64,000 nt of DNA from Anas platyrhynchos (taxonomy: Eukaryota; Chordata; Aves; Anseriformes; Anatidae): positions 40,167,001-40,231,000 of the forward strand of contig NC_092587.1 in the NCBI RefSeq assembly GCF_047663525.1, written 5' to 3'. The notes below the pieces were generated by a model. It did no database searches. It worked only from the letters and a program-made list of their open reading frames with translations, and was not told the DNA's origin. Numbering within the stretch: position 1 is the stretch's first letter; the number at the start of each line of letters is the position of its first letter. The translations under genes were made by a program, and so were the position numbers. Of this stretch, positions 12,071 through 25,199 are shown one piece after another.

Positions 12071-14402
12071 GTGTCTGGCTTTGTTCCAAGAGGGACAGGC
12101 CTCCTCGCGGGTAACCAGAGGCTGATTACCAAGACACGAGATTGGATGCTGCAAGAGGGCCTGTCTGAGGGGGCAGGCTGGGGAAAACGCAGTCCTTTTG
12201 AATCAGAGCTTTGCACAAGGCGTCGTTGTCACAGAAATCCAGCTGAGTCGGAGGCAGGGAGGAGAGGCAGCGTGTTGGCTTAGCTCTCACACCACTGGCT
12301 CAACAAACAAATGTTAGATGTTGCTCTGAGGTTCCTCACACTGACCGCTGGCTGGGTGCTGCAGCCACTGCACACTCCCATTGCTCAGGTCCTGGGTCCT
12401 GGTTTGCAGTGTCAGCCAGGGTGTTCCCCGGGGCTGATGTGGCAGCAGGACCAGGTGGGGACAGCCCAGGGAAGGGCGGACACAGCTTCACCCGAGCTCG
12501 CAGCGGTGACCCGAGGGACCTCACCTGCGTGTCGCAAGAAGTCGTTCTCCCAGTGCGTTCGGTGCTGGTGCAGCCTCACCCTGAATGCTGTGTGCTGTCT
12601 GGGCCCCACAGTACAAAAAGGGTGTTGAGGTGATGAATCTCTTTCAGGCATGCATTCACCCAGGATAAGGCCAGGATAAAGTCAGTGGAGGTGATTAAAT
12701 AATAATAATAAAGAATAAACCCTTCTTTACACATGGCGAGAAAGTGGCTCTATGGACATCTTTAATTAAAATTTGGGAAGGAGAAGTGGCTGGAAAATAC
12801 CTGTTCAAGACAGCTGTATACCTGTTCAATACCTATTCAAGTAGACAAAAAGCCTAGAAGACATGAATAATTGTAATTAAAAAAAGAGTTTAATTACTCT
12901 CCAGAAGCCATCTGCTGTGTGCTGGGCAATGGAGCTGTAGCAGAGAGGTAAAGCCTGTGGTTTTCTGAGGCCAATGCAGACTCCAGTGTGAGAGCTGGAT
13001 GCAAAAGGACATTGGTGCTTCCCTCTGTAAATTAAAAGGCTCCAGCACGTGGCAAACCTATAGAAAACTCCTGTGCATCTGCAGTTCTTCCATCAGCACT
13101 GAATCCAAATGTAGGTTGCACCCCTGGAGTGATGCTGTTCACCTCCCTGGCCGGAGCAGGAGCAGCACGCAGGAATGGAGACAACCTGCATCTGGGAGAG
13201 CCTCTTGTGAAAGCGTGCTGCTGGCTTCCCCTTCTGCCCCCGCTCCCTCTCTGGAGCCACTGCAGGACTGCTGGCAGATTCCAGGGAGAGAAACAGGGAG
13301 ATTTTTCCCAATAGCTTGGAGGGGAAGCGGGGAGAAGTGGCTTTTGTTTTTTCCAGAGTTCAAGCTGCTGTGCCTGATACACACAGATCAAAACCACACG
13401 AGGAAACCGGGTGCCTTTTTAATTTACATTAGCATCGCAGGATATGACAGATTAAAATGCTACAATAAACAAGGCAAATATACTTTAATACATTTGTGGT
13501 TTGGATTGCTAACAGCTATTAAGAATGGACGTCTTTTTGTGATGGAGAAAAGTCCAGAGTAAGAAATGTTTCCAGCAAGATGCTGCTTTATGCGATTCAG
13601 CGGAGTGAAGGAGAACCTGGTTTGTGCCCTGCTGTTCAGTAACAACTCGTTTGCAGGCCCAGCTCGCTCTGAGCACAGCAGCAGTGCAAGCTGCTTACCC
13701 AACTGCTGCAAAATCCCGTGCCTGCGGATCCTACCTGAGGCAAAGCAGAGGCTCAAAGCCATGGTTGCGAACCTACTTCAGAAATGAGCAGGGTTATTCC
13801 TACAGGAGAACAGAAAGCAGCAAACAAACACCTCCTCCTACCCACAGCTACTGGTGGTGCAGCTGGACCAACTTCGCCTTTCCCGGAACAGCAGAAAAAG
13901 ACTGGGTTGAACAAATGTACGGGGGCAGGTTTAAATATCGGGTTGTGCTCTAAGAGACTGGCTGGGGAGAACAAAAAAGAAGCTGCAATTAGGGAAAGGG
14001 CCAGTTTCTGCCTTCCAACTGGAGGATATAATATGCAATATTTTAAGACCGTGAGTAGGAGTCCTTTTGTAGGATAATTCACAGGGACCGCTCATTACCT
14101 CCGCTGGAAAGCACAGCAATTCTTAGTCAAGCTACCGAGTTACTTTAGGACAGCACAGTGAAAAAAAATAAATAACAAAAACCCAACAAAGAGCCAGGTT
14201 TGCAGTATGCATCTCAAGAACTGGACACATGCCAGTCATTTAAAGGTTATTCGATCCAGCAGCTTACTCGATGATTTCGGGAGATTTGAAGCTTGCTGTT
14301 CCTCCGCTGAGGAGGAGCTGTGCAGGAGGCGAGGCATGAAGATGGCTGCAGCACCTGGCTGCGGGGCACGGCCCCACGGCCCTCGCCCAGAGCCATCCCC
14401 GT

Positions 14403-15440
14403 TGTGGTGGTTTTACTCGGGTGGGCAGCCGAGCTCCACCTCAGCCGCTCTCTCACTCCCCTTCCTCAAAGGAAAATACAATGCAAAGAGCTCAAGGGTT
14501 GAAATAAGGACAGGGAGATCACTCAGCAATTATCGTGACGGGCAAAACAGACTCAGAGTAGGGAGACAGTAAAATTTATTGCCTATTACTAACAACCTAG
14601 AGAAGTGAGAAACAAAGGAAAGAAACCAAAAACGCCTTCCTCCCATCCATGCTCTTCCAACTCCTTCTCCTGAGTGCCACAGGGAAATGGGGGTATGGGA
14701 GCTGCGGTCAGTCCCTAACGCTTTGTCTCTGCTGCTCCTTCACGGTCCCTCTCTGCCCCTGCTCCACGTGGGGTCCCTCCCACAGGATGCCGTCCTCGAA
14801 CTGAGCCTGCCTCCACAGGCAGCAGCTCTCCAAGCACTGCTCCCACATGGCTCTGTACCACGGGGTCCATCCCCCAGGAGCAAACTGCTCCAGCATTGAT
14901 CCCCCACGGGTGGGTGGCAGCTCCCCCCAGACCCCTGCTCCTGTGGGGGCTCCTCTCCACGGGCTGCAGCTCCGGCCTGGGGCCTGCTCCTGCAGGGGCT
15001 CTCCATGGGCCGCAGCCTCCTCCAGGCCACGTCCACCTGCTCCACCGGGGGCTCCTCCACCCATGGGGGGGCTGCAGCGTGGAGATCTGCTCCATGTGGG
15101 ACCCATGGGCTGCAGGGGGACAGCCTGCTTCACCAGGGGCCTCTCCACAGGCCGCAGGGGAACTTGTGCTGATACCGGAGCACCTCCTGCCCTCCTGCTG
15201 CACTGACCTGGGGGCCTGCAGAGCTGCTTCTCAATCCTCACTCTCCCAGCTGCTGTTTCACAGCATTTTCTCCCTCCCCTTTCTTAAATCTGCTCTCACA
15301 GAGGGGCAAACATCACTTATTGGATCAGCTCTGGCCAGCAATGGCCTTACCTAACATGGGGCAGCTTCTGGATTCTTCTCATAGAAACCACCCCTATGCC
15401 CCCCCTGCTACCAAAACCTTGCCACATAAACCCCCCTACA
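14403..15440 (-). mobile_element. Avian endogenous retrovirus solo-type LTR, full length
   Basis: On the minus strand it starts TGTAGGGGGGTTTATGTGGC and ends CCCACCCGAGTAAAACCACC-ACA, giving TG...CA ends over 1,038 bases. The U3 segment contains CTATGAGAAGAATCCAGAAG and a TATA-like GATTTAAG (near 15,281-15,290). The central part is a GC-rich array of related units built on GGAGCTGCAGCCCGTGGAG-like words. AATAAA lies at 14,575-14,580. I recall this layout from a common avian ERV LTR family but cannot assign the family name. No gag, pol or env sequence flanks it, so it is probably a solo LTR. Confidence 0.85.
14720..15200 (-). repeat. Degenerate internal repeats of the LTR central region
   Basis: Within the LTR, units of roughly 50-70 bases recur with words such as CTGCAGCCC, GGAGCAG and CCCACGG. 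This keeps several frames open on both strands, which explains the runs of up to about 175 codons without any real gene. The second copy shows the same at 27,540-28,000. Confidence 0.55.
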
Positions 15441-15689
15441 CCCATCCCCTCCAGGGTGGCCAAGCTCAAAACATCGGGGCAGCCCTTCCAGGGGACCCTG
15501 TGCCAAGCACCAAGGTCTGTTTTAAAAGGAAGCCGTGTGGAAATGACCACTGGTGACCACTGGAGCTGATAGCGACACCCTACTGCCTCTCCAAAAGGGA
15601 CTTTTGACAGTCAGACAGTCACTGACAGTCAGACACAATCCCTGGCTGTGGGGAGGACTTTCTGCAAGAGCTTTCAGCAGATGACAGCT

Positions 15690-16650
15690 TTATCACGTAA
15701 CACAAATTCATTTGCAGCTACCCCTTTTTGTACTTTGGGGCTTTTATTCATTACTTTTCTGCCTTTTAAAATTCAGTTTTCAGCTTAATTCTTAGCTATT
15801 ACTCAATATTTTCATCGGTGTTAACTAAACCCAGGGAGCATTTGCGGGTTTAGCCCGGATTAAGCCTTTATTCCTCATTGTTCTAAATGCATGAAAGTCA
15901 GCCGGGTTGTTTTGTTTGATGCTCTCCATGCCACAGTGAATTCTGTGCAGCTAAGACTGTAAATGGGCCACATCACTCATGAATTACTAATCCCCGTCAC
16001 TCACATTTTCTGGGGAATATATACTATATTTAGTCCTTAGGCTCGGAAAAACAAAGCTGGAGAAGTTTGAGGCTCTTTTTCTCATTAGGAGTCTTTCGAA
16101 TGCTCCCTAAAAACTGGCAAGATAATTTCACCGCCATGTATAAGTGCAATTCATTAACCGTGGTGGAAATTAGACCCTTGAATTGAGAGGCTAATTAAGA
16201 TAATTAGATATAAAGCCTGAAAGGAAACTACACAGACATTTCTTAAAATCTCATTTATACTTATGTAAATCTGGACCAACTCCACCGTCATTTTTTGGAT
16301 TTATACCGCAGTAATTGAAATCACTACTGAGCTCTTTAAAGCTCTCAATATCAGCAAAAGGCATTGAAGTAAAACAATTAGTAGATAGGTTACGTTTTTC
16401 ACCGTTACTTCTAGATGAACTTAATATCACAATGCTGTTATTTCCAAAGGTAATTTGCCATTCTGGTGGGTTATTTATTAAAAAAAGAAAAAAAGTTTGA
16501 TGAATTTAGCAGGCCATCATCAATTTAAAGAGCTGCCAACTTTTACAGCATTAGCAAATGAAGAGAGCTGAGAGGTTTCAGCTTCGACTGCTGCCTCTTC
16601 CAAGATGGTCATTACTTTTAATCAGCGGCCTCTGCTGTGCTTCTTTCTGC
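15690..16650. promoter_or_regulatory. Candidate conserved noncoding element cluster
   Basis: An AT-rich, repeat-free block just beyond the LTR, dense in homeodomain-type words. Examples are GGCTAATTAAGATAATTAGA (near 16,190), TTCATTAACC, CATCATCAATTTAAAGAGC and repeated AATTA. It differs sharply from the GC-rich DNA on its low side and shows no coding signature. Assignment as a regulatory element is inference from texture only. Confidence 0.3.
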
Positions 16651-17169
16651 CACCAACTGCACCGAGACCAGCGCTTGCAACAAGCGAAAACACTGAGTAA
16701 AAGCTCTGCACAAACCACATAGAAAAGTGGACAAATTCAGCTGGGGGTGGACAATTTAGCTAGACAGAGATATGAAATTGAACAGCGTGCCTCTTTTGTG
16801 CAGCTGGCTGCTGTGCAGTCCCCAGGACCATGAGCCTCTCCTGGCTTGTGTTTAGCAGGGAGCACTGGGCAGATTTCTGATGGCGTGACCTGCTCTCCCC
16901 TCATCCCATCAGTGATATTTGGCTGCAGACAGAGCTCTGCTGGTCTGTCTTAAATGGAGCTGATGCGAACTGAAAGGCAGCCTGCCTAGCCAGCAGCGAA
17001 ACACCGAGCCCAGCAGTCTGCCTCTCCCTTACGCCCCAAATCCAGATGACTTCATAATTGTCATGAGGAATATGGAGAGCTTGTGGCTTCAGGGCACGCA
17101 CCCCTATGCCTAAAACCTGGGATATAACAGCAGGGATTCAAAAAAACAGAAAATCCAACCTCTGTCCAT

Positions 17170-17240
17170 TAAAAAAAAAAATCTACAACAACAACAAAAC
17201 GCTGACAACAACCCCCCAACCAAATAATAACAACAAAACC
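17170..17240 (+). repeat. AAC-rich low-complexity tract
   Basis: A run of ten or more A, then ACAACAACAAC- and AATAATAACAAC-type triplets. Simple repeat with no clear parent element. Confidence 0.6.
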
Positions 17241-17569
17241 CAAGCCATTCCATGCTTTGGAGCTATTTTTCCTGTTAAACCAACAGCCTGCAGGAGACCA
17301 GATGCTTTCTTGAAAGCTGCTGGCAATCAGGTTACAAAAAATGTTAACAGCAAGGCAGAACAGGGATAGGAATAAGGGCAGCAGACCATAGCAGAAGGAC
17401 AGCCCTTTGCCTGTTGGTTTACACCCCCACATGTGTGCCTACAAAACATCTTGGTTCTCCTGGTTCCTCCATCCATTCCTTGGTGACATTTCAGGCAGAC
17501 CAGCAGGGCAGGGAGCTGCACCACCTCCACTTGGTACCACTGAATGCTGTGATGCAGTGTCTGGGACAG

Positions 17570-17625
17570 TAAGGAAGGAAAAGGAAAAGGGAGAAGAAGG
17601 AAAAGGAAAAAAAAAAAAGAGGCTT
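17570..17625 (+). repeat. Purine-rich GGAAAA tract
   Basis: Repeated GGAAAAGG-type units ending in a run of 12 A. A homopurine tract able in principle to form triplex DNA. Confidence 0.6.
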
Positions 17626-20600
17626 CCCTTCATTCAGGGTAAAAAAGAGGTAGAGGGGAGCCAGCTTTCTTTTGTGCAAATGCACCTGCACAGCTTTTGT
17701 ACAGGGCATTCAAGAGCATCCAGGGCACAAAGCAAATGTGGCAGCTGAGGTCAACATCTACTTTTGTTACTGATATAAAGTGTTGCTTTTCTTTTTTTTA
17801 TTATTATTATTTAATTTCTTTAAATTTTCTTCTTCACAAGCCTTTCCAGAGCCGTTCGCAACAACCGAAGAGGGGCTCGCAGCCCCAGGGTGGGGGCTGT
17901 GCCCCCGGCAGTGCTGGTGGCTGGCCTCTGAACGCCTGCCAGTTCTGGCTCCTGCGGCTTTGGCAGCTTGGTGGGAACGGGCGTCATCGCCCTGCAGACA
18001 GCAGATATCCCCAGCTGGCTCCACAGGCTCGCTGCTCTGACTGAAACCAGAGATGAACACAAACAGCCCCCCTCGACCCAATCCCCACCTCCCCTTCCCG
18101 TTGCACACCACTGAGAGCCAGAGTTAAATGTGTTGAGTCAATGCAAAGCATCTTGTCAGCATTGTGAGTTTAGGATCAGCCCTTCCCAAGTGTCCTTGGC
18201 CTCATGCACCTGAACCCTTCACACCTCTGCCAGGGGAACCTGCACTCTGAGGAGTATCTTGCATGTAGGACACAAAGAAAGAACACATAAAACCTGAAAG
18301 AGGTCTCCTTTTCACCAAATACGCAGGGGAGTTTAGACTCCAGGATTGCATACCCTGTATCCTTTCCATTTGTGTCCTGGCATTTGATTTTTATTTATTA
18401 GGACAAACCACTGCACGTGACCTCTTTCAGCATGCAGTGAAGCCAGGCAGCTTTCCAGCTATGTGTAACCCAGGGCATGAGACCACTCTGTCCTCCTGGG
18501 CAAAGCCAAAAAAAAACATTCCCCACCTTCCCAACTCCATCAGTGCTCTGGCATTTAATGTCACCTGATGACACGCTGGCATGGCTGTGGTTCTCTGGTA
18601 AATCTCCTTTGCAGCAGCAGTTGGATTTTAACCAAAATCTGTCATTTGTTTTATGAGCAACAATATGCATCAACCATTTTTTTGAAACAGAAAATTGGGG
18701 TTTCAGTTGCTAATGGCACATGATTCAGTTCTCTCTGACTTTCCCATATAACCTTCAGGATATTAGTCAGCTTTTTAATACAGTCATGGCTCTCTGTTCT
18801 TTTACTTGCTGCTAGGATGCTCTGTCAAGGTACCCATGGAAATTAAAGTTCTGAACACATTAAACTCAGAACATGATGGCAAGCTGACTACACCTAACGT
18901 GTCCACTCCCATGAATAAACACACAACACCCTACACGTTCAGGAGGGCTATAGAAATGGCAGCCTGTGAATTATGGATTAGACAGCTGTCCCCTAACCAA
19001 GCTAAATCATCTTTGATACCAGAAAAACTCAATCCCCAAAACAAAACAAAGGGTTGGTTTTGGTTTAGTGGACAAAATCTGAACAAAATTGCTTCTTTCT
19101 CTTTTGTACATTAGGGCTGATGCATTGAAATCGAAGAACTGTGGATTAGGATCCCCCAAAATATCTGGTATTATTTTGAACCAGAGGTTTGGGACGGACC
19201 TGTTGTTAGTAAAAGCACAGTGTCTGGCCTGTTCAATAAATGTGATCTCCAGTATCTAAGGGGAAAGAAGCAAAATTCCAGAGATAAATGAGTAACATGT
19301 AGTCATTGGACGCATTTTAATGGAAGCAGTCTTCCAAAACGTAGACTGTTTTAGAAGGACCGTTAAGGTTTAGCAGTGAAAGCAGAATCCCAACACTTTT
19401 ACCTGTGCCAGTGATGCACAGGAGCACACGTCAGAATTTTGTGACACGCACAGCCCACAAAACGGTCCCCATCTCTGCGCATTTAATGCTCACTGCCCTC
19501 CCGTGGGCCAGTGGCCTCAAAAACCCTCCAGACACAATTCCTGACAAGACCCCAGCAGCAGCACCCAGGTGCGGAGGCCAAACAGCGAGCTCGGAGCCCA
19601 CGGCAGCACCTGGGGCCTGCTGCACGAGGCCTGCCCGTGCCCTGTGGCGGGCGCTCCTGGCAGCCACCAGGCCCTCTGCAGGCCCTGTGCCTCTCCTGAG
19701 GCCGAGGGTGAGGAAACCGGGCTCTGGCCTCGCTCTGTTTCTATTTCCTCGCCACAGTGAATGCCGTATGCAGCAGATGGGCGCGTTCCTCCCCACGGCT
19801 TGTTTGTGCCAGATACTCCACTCACAGTTTGTTCCCGGCTCCTTGCAGCTCGAGCCTTGTTTAGTGGCTCAGGGAAACGGGGGAACAAATGCACGGCTGC
19901 AGCGAGGGAGAGGGCCCGGCTTGTTAAAAGCACTGCATTTTAAACATTTCACCGTGCTGCGTGCAGAAATCCTTTCTGAGGGTTTTTTTCTTTCCTTTAT
20001 TAGGAGGAAAGGAACATAAGAAATTGTGTCTGCTTCCTTACTAACGTCTCAGTTTTCCTACACTTGTCAGAGGTAAAAATCAGAACAAAATATCTATCTG
20101 AGATCCCAGTAAAAAGTTTTCCACAGCTTATGAAGATAATTGAGACACTGAGTGGAAGTCCAAATACTTTTATATTTTTAACACTCTATGATTGCATACG
20201 CATCCATCTTTGAATTCGCAGAGACTTAAAGCATGGCCTGAAACCTTTATGAATATGAAGCCCACTACTATCCCGTGATGAAAATTTAATCACAGAGGCA
20301 TTAAGCGACTCACCCTAGGCTTTGCAGAAAATTAGTGGCAGCTATAATAAAACCCCAGGGTCTTCATATCTGTCTCCTGATCAGCCAATGTCTCTTATCC
20401 CATGATATTTGACAACCATTCCTGCAGAACACCAACTGCTGGTTAGTCATTTCACTAGAAATGTAGGTTGCTGTCTTGCCATTGCACTAACTATACCAAT
20501 GGCAAACTACTTATATGATGACAAGGAACAACTATAACGACACTCTGGGAACTTTTGGTAAATAAAAGCCATTTTAGGAGAATCCAGCTATGATCAAGTC

Positions 20601-20938
20601 TAAGCCATTAATTACAGTGAGAAGTTTGAAAAGTTCTCAGGACTTGCCTTCTTTAAATTGAATATTCATACCTGCTATTCTCTATTGAATCATTCAATGA
20701 CTCTCGTACTAAAATAATTTCTGAACAGGGTAATTAAAATATATGTGAACAGATAAGTAATAAGTCAAGAGACATTCTGACATCTAAGGTTTTAACAAAA
20801 CATGACAACGCTCAACCTTGAGGAAAAAAATATGCATAAATAATGGCCAGCGTCACGTGGCGCTTCAAAACAGCAGAAGGCAGGCAAATCAGAGAGGGAA
20901 AACACGACTTGGCGCATTGTGGAAGCTGAAGAAAGGTG

Positions 20939-20956
20939 CACACACACACACACACC
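20939..20956 (+). repeat. (CA)n microsatellite
   Basis: About eight perfect CA units. Confidence 0.85.
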
Positions 20957-23900
20957 TTCCTACAGATGTGGGTGTTTTTATGAGTGGAACAAATTTATTC
21001 AAAGCTGAAAACTAGAGCGTTTAGAAGCTCACAATGACAAGTGCAGTAACATTAGGAGCTGTAGAGGCAGCATTTCAAAGCAGGAGCATTTATTCTAACT
21101 TCTGATGTTAACACCCACTCATTCTGACAACAGCAATCCAGAGGGCATAATGATGAGAAATTTATTTCTCTGCTTTTTGATATAGATTCAGACATTGTTA
21201 TCAACCCGAACAGTACCAAAATGTAAAGGTAAAATTGTTGAAAAGCTTTGCAGTTTATGAGATACTAAACACAGCCTGCAGATGCTGCTGATCTGGGACC
21301 CCTCAGGCATACATTGTGATAAAACTCTAGAAGACAAAATTCATTGTTTTTTTCCCCAATGGTTTGCAGTAATAGATTTCCAAGATATTCAGAGGTGTTT
21401 GTCACATTTTTATTTTAATTTGATCTTTGCAGCTAGAGTGTTACAGCCAGAGTCAGGCAATTCCTGAATCAATACACAGTTTTAAAAGTCAGATATTAGT
21501 CATATTTATAAAAACCTCCAGACACCATAGAACGAAAGGTTAGAACTGAAATATGTTTTGTATAAAGCAAGATAACAATTTATGATCTTGTTTATGCATT
21601 TTAATATTTTTGTACTGTGAAAAACAATTAGAAGTATTAATTAGGAAAAATGTGTAGATCTATATAACATATAATACAATATGACAATAAAATATAATTA
21701 AAAACTGTACTGGTGTTCTACCCATAGGTTTGGTATCTTCAGTTTAAAATCACTTGAATACATCTGGATTAGAGGTTTGGGCATGAAGACGCAGAGGTAG
21801 ATCTCTGCTGTTTTCAGCAGGGATGAACCACTAGACTTCTTTTTGTAGGTATGAGAGCCAGCTATTAAATAAACAGGACACTATCAATAAGAGAGATTGG
21901 TATATGAGTTGCTGAAAACCTGTGATTTCAGAATAATTTTTCCTCTTGAAATGTTTCAGTCACATGAGAAGTCAGAATGACATGAAAATAGATTATTTTT
22001 CCGTATTAATTCAATAAGGAGACTAAAAGCACTGAGTTCGTATATTTCACTATGTAAAATAAACTTAAATGCCCTAGACAGGCTTTCTACACCTAACACA
22101 AGTAAATTTAGATTAATTATCTAAGGCCTAGCAAGTGGCAAATTTATCAGATGATTTATGAGTTCAATAAGAGTTTGTGCAATTATTTTCAAAGCAATAA
22201 ATCCAGTAGCTTCTAGGCTCCATGTCTTCCCATTTACCACATGCCTGTAACATAAGCTTGCCCAGCATTTCCCAGACACAAGCAGTCACACGAGCTCAAG
22301 CCAGGAACCCCTTGCCACTGAGGCCAGGGAGCAAACCCCAGTTTTACTGACGACTTCAGCGCGTATCTTGTAAATACCTGAGGATCAAAACCATTCCAGA
22401 GGCTCAGAGCAGTGAGGACAAGCTGTTCTATCTCAACAAATCAAATCCACACCCAGCCATTTCTGCATCCACCCCTAGACTCTTTGAGCTTCAGTAATAG
22501 AAATCTGAATTGTTATCTCAGGGTGTTGCAAGTTTATGGCCCAGACTGCTCTGGTATACACGGATGGGCTGTCTCCGGGGCTCCTCCCAATGCTTTCTGA
22601 AGGAGCTACTTTCATACTCCAACACAGAAGAAAAATAGTTTCAGGACTTTATTATTTTTTTTTTCCAATTTGGCAACCATCTCTTGCCACTTTTCCAAGC
22701 AAGCAGAATATGATGTCTTCCCCTTCTTACTGCATCCCCAGGGAAGGCAGTATAGAAGCTGTGGCTGCTTCTTCCCATTTATGTCTACCACTATATTTTT
22801 CCTTCTATATGACATGTCTAATGTCTATGCTATATTTGTCATTCAGTTTACATCTTCCCCTGTCCCTGCCTTTCAAACTGGGTCTTATTATCTCCTGTCT
22901 TCTCTTATTCTGGCCCCTCCCTCTCTCCACCCACACATCCATGCAATTACCCCTAAATTATACTGTCTCATGATCTCTACAGTCAAGCAGAGAGTAGAAG
23001 CGATAACCCAGTGATACAGGAGAAGAAATTTTCCCTCTTCCTGCCTGTTTACTAATCAGTTCCTTCTCATTGATCCGAGCCATCTATCTTCTATTACACT
23101 TAGGATTACAGCCAGGATGGCGAACTTTTGAAATAGGATATGTCACTGAGACACAGTGATGCTGATAGCACTCGCTAATAACCATCAAGGCTCAGAAAGT
23201 GCCTCTATGAATAATGTTGCAAGGTGCTAGAAATGACTCAGACTGCAGCGAACATACTACACATCCTGATTTCCAGTCCTTGCTGTGTTTCAAGCACTGG
23301 TTGTTTGGAAATTCCACAAAATCCCTCCACTTACCCACACTGTAGAGTTTGTGAACTTTACTGAGTTGGCCATATCCATAAATACTGCGGTAAGCTGCGC
23401 TGTCTCACAGATAACTAAGGCACAACAGGACTCTTCTTATACACAATTGAGAAGCTTTTGTATTTTTCAGTCACCAAAATGGATCAGGCAAGGAGACAGC
23501 CCAGCAGCACCTGATATCAGACCCAGGACAGGAAGCAGGAGATTTGGCTTCAGATTTTTTTCGCTCCCCGGTTCACATCTCTTTCCAGCTCTCTCAACAA
23601 AGAAGAAACTGGAGAACAGCCCTCCCAGCAGTGAAGTAAGGGGACTGCAGAGAAGCTCAAATACAAGATCAGATGAAATTAAGATGAAACAGTGTTGTTT
23701 TTTTTTTGTTTTGTTTTGTTTTTCTGTTTTTTCCTAATTCCTTTTCCTGAAACAATTGAACTGTTTGGCCGAAATTCTCCAGGTATGTCAGCAGGAAGCA
23801 GTCACTCCTTGCAGAGTGAGGGAAAACTTCTGCCCAAGAGAACATCCAGGCTGAATTACAAATGCTGAAAACTGATTTTTGTTATGGGAAGCACAGGTAA

Positions 23901-24218
23901 TTGTAACCGAGAATTGTCCTTAAAGTATCACAGTTCTAAACCACTCTGGCTTTGATGTGTAGGTTATGATAAAAGGCTTCACACGTACAAAATCATCAAT
24001 CAGAAAATCAAATAAGCTCCCCTTGACTTTGTTCTGCGAGCTAAGAATGCACTGATGAGAGGCAAACAACAGACTTCTGGAAGCTGAATGTACCAGCAAG
24101 GCTTTAGAAGTGCAGCAGCAGCTCCATGCTGGAGAGCAAGGCTGAGCTGCTACCCCCAGGAAGGGCAGCAGCAGTCCTGCAGTGGGGGGATCCACTGCCA
24201 CAGCTGCCCCAGAAATTT

Positions 24219-24247
24219 AAACAAACAAACAAACAAACAAACAAACA
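24219..24247 (+). repeat. (AAAC)n microsatellite
   Basis: About seven perfect AAAC units following GAAATTT. Confidence 0.9.
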
Positions 24248-25178
24248 CTCTTGCCAATAAACATCTCTAACACAGTCAACACTGACAGCAGATTATATTT
24301 TTTGCAGCACTGTGTAATTACTCTGTACTTTTTTCAATACTGCATCAGTAGTGAAGAGCCTCAGAGTATTTCTGGGTTTAGGAAATGGATCCGCGTCGTT
24401 TATTTGCCTCATGAATTTAATCTAGCAGCTTCTACAATGACTTTCATTGTTCCAAAAGCCTAAATATAATCCTCATACATGATACCAGACACGTATCAAT
24501 CCTGATGGTAAAATCTCAAGAGATGTAACTCTCATCTGGAGCTGCCTTTTCCCCATATACACACAGAAATCCCTGCCATGTGTTCACTCTCTGCATTTAC
24601 ATTTTAGGGTAATATTGAAGCAGATGCTTAGTCTGGAAAATGAAGACTCCCACTGAAAGTAGGTCATGATTATTACAAAAAGAAAGATCCCCGTGCTGAA
24701 TTGTTTTACGGGAAATCTCAAAACAAGAATGGGTTCAAGACTCTGTTCTGTAAAACAACACATTTTTAAAATACCTTAAACGAAAATATTATCCTTTGTA
24801 GTGAGCTCTGCTGCAGGTGGCTTAGGACGCAGCCACACAGGAAGCAATATTACGGATGTGCCCCTAATCCTGCACTGAATCAAAGCTTCCGTGTAATAGT
24901 CTTTTATCTGCTGGTGGTTTCATGAGAAATAAACTGTCCACTAAACCAGTGTTTTCTGTCAAAAAACTATTTGCTACTCATTCTGCCAGAAGTGTTTTTA
25001 AACAGAGAGCACAACTCAGCTCTTTTTTTTCCCATCTACCACAGGCATAAGCATTACTTCCAAAGTGTTTTACCAATTTATGTAATAACGAAGCCACTAC
25101 ATATTAAATCTATTACATATTTGTGGTCATCATTTTTAGTCTTGGAGTGCTAAAATTAAAATTCTTACTCCTGAAAGC

Positions 25179-25199
25179 AAAAAAAAAAAAAAAAAAAAA
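25179..25199 (+). repeat. Poly(A) tract of 21
   Basis: An uninterrupted run of 21 A in AT-rich intergenic DNA. No retroposed gene body was recognised on its 5' side. Confidence 0.8.

Larger units (their letters stand above)
6741..14402. other. Intergenic DNA, nothing coding recognised
   Basis: Contains a TA microsatellite, a purine-rich stretch (about 11,275-11,345) and one AT-rich candidate element. Open frames, the longest about 187 codons at 12,999-13,562 plus, show no domain, no clear splice structure and no family resemblance. Confidence 0.5.

Noticed and set aside
12999-13562. 187-codon open frame on the plus strand
   Set aside because: No domain, no compositional sign of coding, and several competing frames on both strands. 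No exon structure was seen.
14708-15354. Open frames of 100-177 codons on both strands, with a similar set at 27,506-27,988
   Set aside because: They lie in the repeated core of two LTR copies, where internal repeats keep several frames open. The frames are not conserved at protein level beyond DNA similarity.
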